From positions 49,772,592-49,836,591 of the forward strand of contig CAMZMU010000062.1 in assembly GCA_947311845.1 (NCBI GenBank): 64,000 nt of DNA. The letters are read 5' to 3'. The notes under the pieces were generated by a model. The model did not search any database. It was not told the DNA's origin and worked only from the letters and a program-made list of their open reading frames with translations. How positions within the stretch are numbered: the stretch's first letter is position 1; every line of letters starts with the position of its first letter. The position numbers and the translations under genes were made by a program. This stretch comes from Poa pratensis. Its lineage: Eukaryota > Streptophyta > Magnoliopsida > Poales > Poaceae. This document shows positions 57,809 to 64,000 of this stretch, piece after piece.

Positions 57809-59124
57809 TCAGGCTTTATCATCATCATCCTCAATGTCCCAATTCAAATCCTCATCGTCTTCTGCAACACTGAGCCTCTTACGCAACTCCTCCTTTGGAG
57901 CAGGGCTGGAGCCATGAGTACTTCCCTTCTCTTCATGTTCCCCAAGATCCTCAATCTCGTCCCATTCAAGATCATCCTCAGTCGCTGTTCGCTGTCTAGA
58001 GACCATAGAGTAGTCACTCTCCTTGCTTGAGTCACTTGTCTCATGCTTTGTCCCTTCTTTCACCGCGTCATCTCCAGCAGTAGAATGTGGTTCCTCAGCA
58101 GCAGTTTCCTTATCACTTGATTCTTCAACGATCGATTTGGATGCATCTTCCTTCTCCTCCTTGTCCACTACTACCATAGAGCTACCAAAAACTTCCGGCT
58201 GTGACGCATCAGCATTCTTCTGTTCCTTATTATCCAAAGAACCAGCTTCTTCCACTGCCTTGGCTTTGCTTTCTTCCACCAGATTTCATTTTCCCTATCT
58301 TCCACTTCAAGTTTGATCGATGGTTGCTTGATCCCCTCCTCTTTGGCTGGCTCCTCCTCGACCTCATCGTCCACGTCCCAGCTCAAATCCTCCTCTTCCT
58401 CCTGCGCGATCACCCGCTTCACGAGCTTCGCCCTGGCGTCCTCCTGCTGGTTCAGCTTGTGGACGCGGTAAAAGTACCTCGCCCAGAACACCTCGCTCTC
58501 CACGGCGTCCGGCACGAGCCGGTCCAACATACCTTCCATGGCGTCGCTCTCGTAGCAGAGCGCCTCGATCTCCTCATGCCTCTCCTCCACGCTAAACCCG
58601 GCACTCTTCCAGGCCGCGAAGTCCTCGGCGTCCTCGGGATCGGCGGTGAAGGTGGCCGGATCCGACTGGAGCGCGCGCAGCTGCGCCTCGAAGCGGCTGT
58701 AGTACCGCAGGTGGCCCGACGCGGAGCTGGGCTCGGAGTCGTCCGAGGGCGTGGGCGCGGAGGCGGTGGCCGAGGAGGCGGCTGCTGCGGCCTGGGCGAT
58801 GGCGTCCTTGCCCTGGGCGACGATGTCGGCGAGCCCGTCGAGCGCGTGCGCGGAGGAGGGGAGGTCCCGCGCGGCCCGGGCGGCGGCCTCGCGGAAGGCG
58901 TCGGTCTCGCGGCGCAGGCCCGTGCTGAACTCGGCGAGGTCGCGGCGGTAGGCGTCGAGCACGGTCTCGGACTGGGAGGTGAGCGTCTTGAGCAGCCCGC
59001 CGAACCCCCACCCGCCGGAGGAGGCGGAGGGTTCGGGCGGGGACGAGGCGGATCCCGCGGTCTCCGGCTCCGGCGGCGGCGAGGCGGGGTCGGGCGCCGC
59101 GAGCGAGTTGAAGAGGAAATCCAT
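57809..59124 (-). CDS. BSD-domain protein with a one-base frameshift in this sequence
   Basis: A single minus-strand exon. From MDFLFNSLAAPDPASP the frame passes a Pro/Ser-rich part, a helical region (LLKTLTSQSETVLDAYRRDL) and the BSD domain (about residues 190-250, with the conserved FW in VESEVFWARYFYRVHKL). It then enters an acidic tail (DLSWDVDDEVEEE). At about 58281-58290 the frame breaks; the next frame carries on with an acidic Ser/Glu-rich tail ending WDIEDDDDKA. Alignment of the two frames points to one missing base in a run-rich spot (GAAAATGAAAT). Restored length would be about 438 residues. BSD domains occur in TFIIH p62, synapse-associated and plant proteins of unclear role. The gene is divergent from the mL45-like gene. 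Real mutation and sequence error are both possible. Confidence 0.85.
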
Positions 59125-60423
59125 GGCGATTTGGGATCCGGTCGGGCGTGGTTCCTCGTGTGTTTTTCTTGACGGAGTGGGGGTTGCTTTCGCGTTGGGT
59201 TGGGCCCGTGCCGGAGGTTGAGAGAGATGTTCGATAATGTGTTCCGCACGGGGCGTGTTGGGTTGGGTTTGTGAATGTTGGTTTCGCCGAATCGCACGTG
59301 CAAATCTTTGAGTTGCTTCCATAATTCTTTTGATTTTTTTAAATACTCCGTCCCTTCCATGATTAATTTTTATTATTTTTTCTGCGAAAAAATGACCCTG
59401 CCATTAAAAGAAATACCGAACAGTTCAAAACATCTCAACAAAAACGAAATTTAAAATGAGATTATTGAGATGGCCTTCGTTTTCAACCTCCAGACCTTGT
59501 CGACGGCGCGCTGCCGCTCCACCCTGAAACGGGTCAAGAAGACCACATCCGTTAGCTAAACCATGATAAGAATTATGAAATGGACATAGTATATTATTTT
59601 GACAATATACAAGTGAATTCATCTTTATTTTATTTTTGCAAATGAGACGAATAATAACAGACAAGTGACTTCATTTACTATGTCATTGCTATCGTTATCG
59701 GGCATCAACTTCCACTAGATATAAGCTCCTCAACGGTGACAAATCAACACATTTTCTTTGTGGGAGTGCCTCAAAACATGTCTAAAGACACAATTTGCAT
59801 TTTAATTTTTCGGCATGTTGTACAGTGAAAGTTGCTGGGTTTATTCTATAAAGTTGCTGGGTTTATACTACAAATGTGGAACTTTAGCTCTAGTTTGCTA
59901 GTTTGGCTCTTTAATTCTAATTATTTTAGAAGCATATAGGACTACATTGTCATTCCTACTCAAATTCCACAGAACGAATTTAAAATATTGTTCCAAATAT
60001 AGTGCATTCTAAAAAACATCATTAAATCCAACAATCCGAAACAAGCCACATGGAAAAATGTTCCTCGGAATTCCCTAATTCATAATTCTTGCGAAAATAC
60101 TTTGAATCAAAGTGGTTATGTACTATCTCCGTCCCAAAATATAAAACATTTTGAAATACTAAAATATCCTACCATAACTTACAATTTGGGATAGAAGTGG
60201 TAAATCAGAGGAGAAACAAAAACTAGAAACAACCAAACAGAGTGTAGGCCGTTGATTCTGAAATGGAGGGACCAAAGCAGTTGATCATAACAAGTGATTT
60301 TGCCGTTTGGTCAGTTCATTCCCTCGCCACACCCTAAACCCTCGCCGCCCAGTTCCACCCCGCCCCCCCCCTCCCTCCCCGTCGCCGGCCGCCGTCCGCC
60401 GTTCCGGAGAAGAAACTTCGCCG
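59125..60423. other. Divergent promoter region of the BSD and mL45-like genes
   Basis: 1.3 kb separates the two start codons. A decayed Stowaway-like element lies at about 60125-60200 (left CTATCTCCGTCCCAAAATAT, then an inverted AATTTGGGATAGA). AT-rich elsewhere, no gene. Confidence 0.5.
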
Positions 60424-63400
60424 ATGTCTTTGGCCCGCGTCGGCCAGTCGCTGATCCGCCGCCTGCACCGGCCTCTCCACCTGCCTCCACCGCCGCCGAC
60501 GTAACCCCTCGCGTCCTCCTCCTCCAGGCTCCGTCGGTCTAGATCTCGCTCCCCACAATGTGAATCCGATAATTCTTACCCCCTCCTTCTCGATTCCGTT
60601 GCAGAGATCACCATGCCGCCGTTTCCCGATCCTTCGCTTTGACCCACGCAAATACATGTGTCAGAGGTGATTGACTGATATGCTTTGCCTGTTTGTTTAC
60701 CCCCTCTTTTAGTTCCTGCCTGGGCTCCATTTCAATCAGTTTTGTTTTGTCTGTGTTTACATATTTAGCTTTTACGAGCTTAACATACAGTGGCGGCAGC
60801 ACGATTGCTGGCAAGTTCGGAGGGCCGTCGCCTGTCCACGCTGTGCAGGTTTGAGTACTCAAGTTCACTTCTTTTTGGTGAATCTACAATATTTGGCCTG
60901 CAAGGTTTTTTATTCGAGTTGAGTTACAAATTCGCATGCCTTGCATATCTGCAGCTTCTGGAGCTTGTAGTCCACCTTAATCATGCAAGGCCAATGTCGT
61001 CAGGAGCAGCAGCACCAGCACCGGCAGGGCCAACTTCGTCAAAAGCACCAGCAACAGCACCATCAGTGTCGAAAGGCGTTCCTGTTGGTGCCGGAAGGTG
61101 CAAGGGCATTCATTTGCTATTTTGGTTCCTTTTAAGTTGGAGACATATTTTATTAACTGTACTGGCTCTGTCTATATTTATGTGCAGGTTGGTTTGAAAG
61201 TTGTCATGATGAGCCCTGGTTTTGTTTATGGGCCATACAGCCCCCGGGAACCTATTTCATTTTTAAAAAGGTTGAATTTCCAGTGCAGATGTTGACTTTA
61301 TATAATTAATTTGCCTTAGATCATTATGTATATAGTACTCAATGCCCTCTCTGGTTGTTGCGGGGATTTTTCTTCTCAAATCAATCCATTTCTTACTTGT
61401 CCTGGACTGACCAAGTTAAAATTGATGCCTAAGTTTAAAAACTCACAGTTTTTGTTAAATGCCCCTTAATAAATTGCCCCACTGCATGAATATTCGTCAA
61501 TCATAACTATTATTTTCTGACTTAGATGGTTTACACGAAGTGGCTGGAGTAGAACAAAGGAGGATGTTATTCTGGAGGTACTGACTTTCTTGACTGGGAA
61601 AACTGCTGCAATGAGAAATCAAGTTCCATTTTGTTCCTTATTACAATATTTCACTCTTTGCTATCTAACAACTAATTCAAGTACTGTTACCCTGCATGAA
61701 GAGGTACTTTTACATTGTGGGAGCACATTGATTTTTAACAGCATTGTACCAATGCACCAACATTGAGTCAACCTGCATGTTTAATTACAACTCCGAATAA
61801 TTTTGATTTACATGAAACTCGAAGACACGAGATATTTACCAGAATTCTAGAGCTATTTCAGTATACTCTTGGATATAGGTTGCATGCTACTGTGTAATTT
61901 TCTTATTTTGAGATGTCATGTTAAAATAGTGGTGTAATACTGCATATGAGGAAACCGTTAGGGCCTTTTACTGATACAATTTCTTACTTTTGATCTTGAT
62001 CAATAATCTCTTTCTAGTATTTGCTTACTACCTGTGTTGATATCAAGACATTTGATTTAATTGATGCATTTTTTTCATTTGCGCTACCTTCTGTCATTAA
62101 TCATGTGCTGAGTAGTTGGTTGCTTTACTTGACAGTTGAAGAATGCATATGCCGTGTCAAGGTTGAGGAAGAAAACCGGATATACCAAAAAACAGTTCTA
62201 TGATCAAGCATTTAAGATATACAAGGAGGTATAACGCATTCATTACTTTGAATTTAAGTTGAACAATTTAAGCAGTTTGATTGAATTGGCTTGTGTATAA
62301 GATTTGCATGCTTGGTGATCGAATGTGGGAAGATGCGAAATGTTACATACAAAATCTTTGTATGCACTCCAAACAAGTAAAATCACACTGCAGAATCCTT
62401 AGAAAAGAAATCATTTCTAAGGCAATTGCCAAGTATTTTTTACATTTGAATGTATGTATAAATATCTGTTTGAATTCCAAGTTTCTAACTTCTCCTACAC
62501 AAAGCCATATCAACATATGCTAGATTTGGCATGAACTGTTGTGCTCGCTAATCAACCATCGAAATTTCTGATCTGCGGGTTTTATGGTTATGAGTCTTTG
62601 TTGCTAGTGCTAGTTGCCAAACACTTCAACACATTGTTTTATTTATCGTTGCTATTATATGAATGGAGCTGGTGGTGAATGCCTGGTGGTGTCACACCCT
62701 CCTTTCCTTACATCCCCATCCAGGAAACCGCAGCTCCCTCTCCTTTCCCCACATGTAAGCCAATAACCTCACGCTAACAACCTCATAAGCTTTCTCATAA
62801 TTCTTTCCTTTATTTTATCAACAAACTGAACAGCCTCCATAAATTCAACAAACCCAAGAAAACCAATATCGTCTGTAAAAGTGTAAGAATCGAAACACAC
62901 AAGTATTATTCTACAATTAGCTAGTTATAATAACAGCTTGTTTCTGATTATATTTTTGTGGATGAGTTGCATGATTCGTCACAATAGTATTAACTATGTT
63001 CCATACTGCGATTGCTTGTCCGCCCAGTTTAATTCTTCGTTTTTAATGGACTTCCTTATAGTGACACGTTTGCTTACATACACCTTTTCTTATTTTCATT
63101 GCCACCATACAATTGTTCTTTAATCAGTCAAGTCTGATTGTTTCCGTTAAGTTTTGAGAGGACACAGTGATCTGTCTTCTATACTATATAAACCCTAGTG
63201 CGAATTGAAGGGCTCTTACTGATATTGCCATGAATGACGCAGTTTGCATGACACTAATTATTTTGTGGAATAACTCTGTCTACATCGTTCACTTTCCTTT
63301 GATTCAGGTTAACACGCTTTTCGCACGCGGAGACATATCAGCTCTCCGGAAAGCTCTCACGGATAATATGCATTCTGTAAGCTTTCACCTTCTGAATTGA

Positions 63401-64000
63401 TGCCATATGATGTCTTTTGGGGGTTTTTGTTGTTTATTTTTCATCTCTTCCTTTCTCTGAAGACTATGAAAAATGAAATAAAGAGAAGGCAATCCAAGTG
63501 GAAGTCTGTACACTGGGAATTGGTAGAGCCTGCGATAAGCATAAGAACTTTGAGGGCTCGTATGGTAAGCTATCTGTTGTTTTCTGTGATATCAACTCTA
63601 AAAACCATCTTATTTTACACATATACATTATGATGTATTGTTACGATTGAACCAAATCAGTTGGTAATCGGTTAAGTCTTGTTTATTTTGCAGATTGGTC
63701 TTGATAAAAATGACCTTGACAAAGCTTTCATACAGCTTACGTTGGAATTCGTCACTAATCAGGTTTCATTGTCTAAAGCTCTAATCTTTTGTTGTGCAAT
63801 ATAGCTCAACTACATTGTATTTCTTCTTTACGTCTAAATTGCTGGCTTGATACTGAGACCTAGTATTCTAGTTTGGCTATCAGGTTGTTGCCAATCATTT
63901 TGTTTCATGATGAACTTCTATGCAGCATTGAACTGCCACTTCGTGTGTTTGCCTGTACTCTTGTCTTTTATTTTTATAAGTCTGCCTGACTGTGTACACA
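60424..64000 (+). CDS. Mitochondrial ribosomal protein mL45 / Tim44-like protein, cut by the window end
   Basis: Nine exons fit GT-AG borders with kept phase: 60424-60500, 60791-60848, 60990-61097, 61188-61270, 61526-61577, 62136-62228, 63308-63376, 63463-63564 and 63694-63762, giving 237 residues so far. The N-terminus (MSLARVGQSLIRRLHRPLHL) is Arg/Ser-rich without acids, as in a mitochondrial presequence. The Tim44-like/mL45 domain begins near PGFVYGPYSPREPISFLKR. It goes through WFTRSGWSRTKEDVILELKN to VEPAISIRTLRARMIGLDKN and IQLTLEFVTNQ. mL45/MBA1 relatives sit at the mitoribosome exit and dock it to the inner membrane. Exon 3 is low-complexity and was chosen by phase: another frame there is also open but would break the junction with exon 4. 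The C-terminal part lies beyond the window. Confidence 0.82.

Noticed and set aside
58201..59172. 323-codon plus-strand frame
   Set aside because: Antisense shadow of the GC-rich BSD-domain gene; low-complexity Gly/Arg composition and no domain.
1..64000. tRNA, rRNA, CRISPR or bacterial-type operon features
   Set aside because: None seen; intron structure and repeats show plant nuclear DNA.

Overview
This window is plant nuclear DNA from a grass, most likely a temperate cereal or a relative (Pooideae/Triticeae). That placement is an inference. It rests on GC-rich first exons, many GT-AG introns, Stowaway elements with CTCCCTCCG ends, CACTA and hAT elements carrying gene fragments, and an 18 kb copia element of the SIRE/Maximus type with other transposons nested in it. 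No tRNA, rRNA or CRISPR array was seen.

Layout. 1-150 holds a diverged copy of the 3' end of the RH57 gene found later. 2325-7866 is a CACTA transposon with matching ends and a TAT target duplication. It carries two genes: a B3-domain protein (minus) and a DEDD-type 3'-5' exonuclease-like protein with a tryptophan-glycine-rich tail (plus). 9454-10008 is the 3' end of a LINE. 10705-11277 is a 191 bp unit repeated three times. RH57 (ROK1-type DEAD-box helicase, minus, 11 exons) and SP1 (organelle outer-membrane RING E3 ligase, plus, 11 exons) then stand head to head, 456 bp apart. 20-26 kb has MITEs, a broken Myb/SANT-type gene fragment, a local duplication and a small COX7a-type gene (minus) whose 5' UTR intron hosts a hAT element. 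27440-29191 is a DUF177/YceD plastid protein gene.

31500-49889 is one copia element with 1.2 kb LTRs. A hAT element carrying a glycosyltransferase fragment sits in its 5' LTR. A truncated reverse-oriented copia element replaces most of its reverse transcriptase. A 2.3 kb non-autonomous CACTA sits upstream of its third (env-like) ORF. Every coding region is broken, so it cannot move by itself. It lies about 840 bp upstream of a homoserine kinase gene (50728-51860), which shows a one-base frameshift. After a repeat-rich stretch come a BSD-domain gene (minus, also with a one-base frameshift) and a gene for a mitochondrial mL45/Tim44-like protein (plus, running off the window end).

The ordinary genes serve organelle and RNA housekeeping (rRNA processing, organelle protein import control, cytochrome oxidase, plastid rRNA, threonine synthesis, mitoribosome) and form no operon-like unit. 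The most unusual item is the CACTA cargo. An exonuclease fold related to the WRN/RICE group, joined to a tail with nine glycine-flanked tryptophans, looks like an Argonaute-binding 'hook' on a possible RNA-processing protein. It sits next to a putative DNA-binding B3 protein on a mobile element, which suggests a transposon-borne module touching small-RNA silencing. The structure is read from the sequence; the function is hypothesis.
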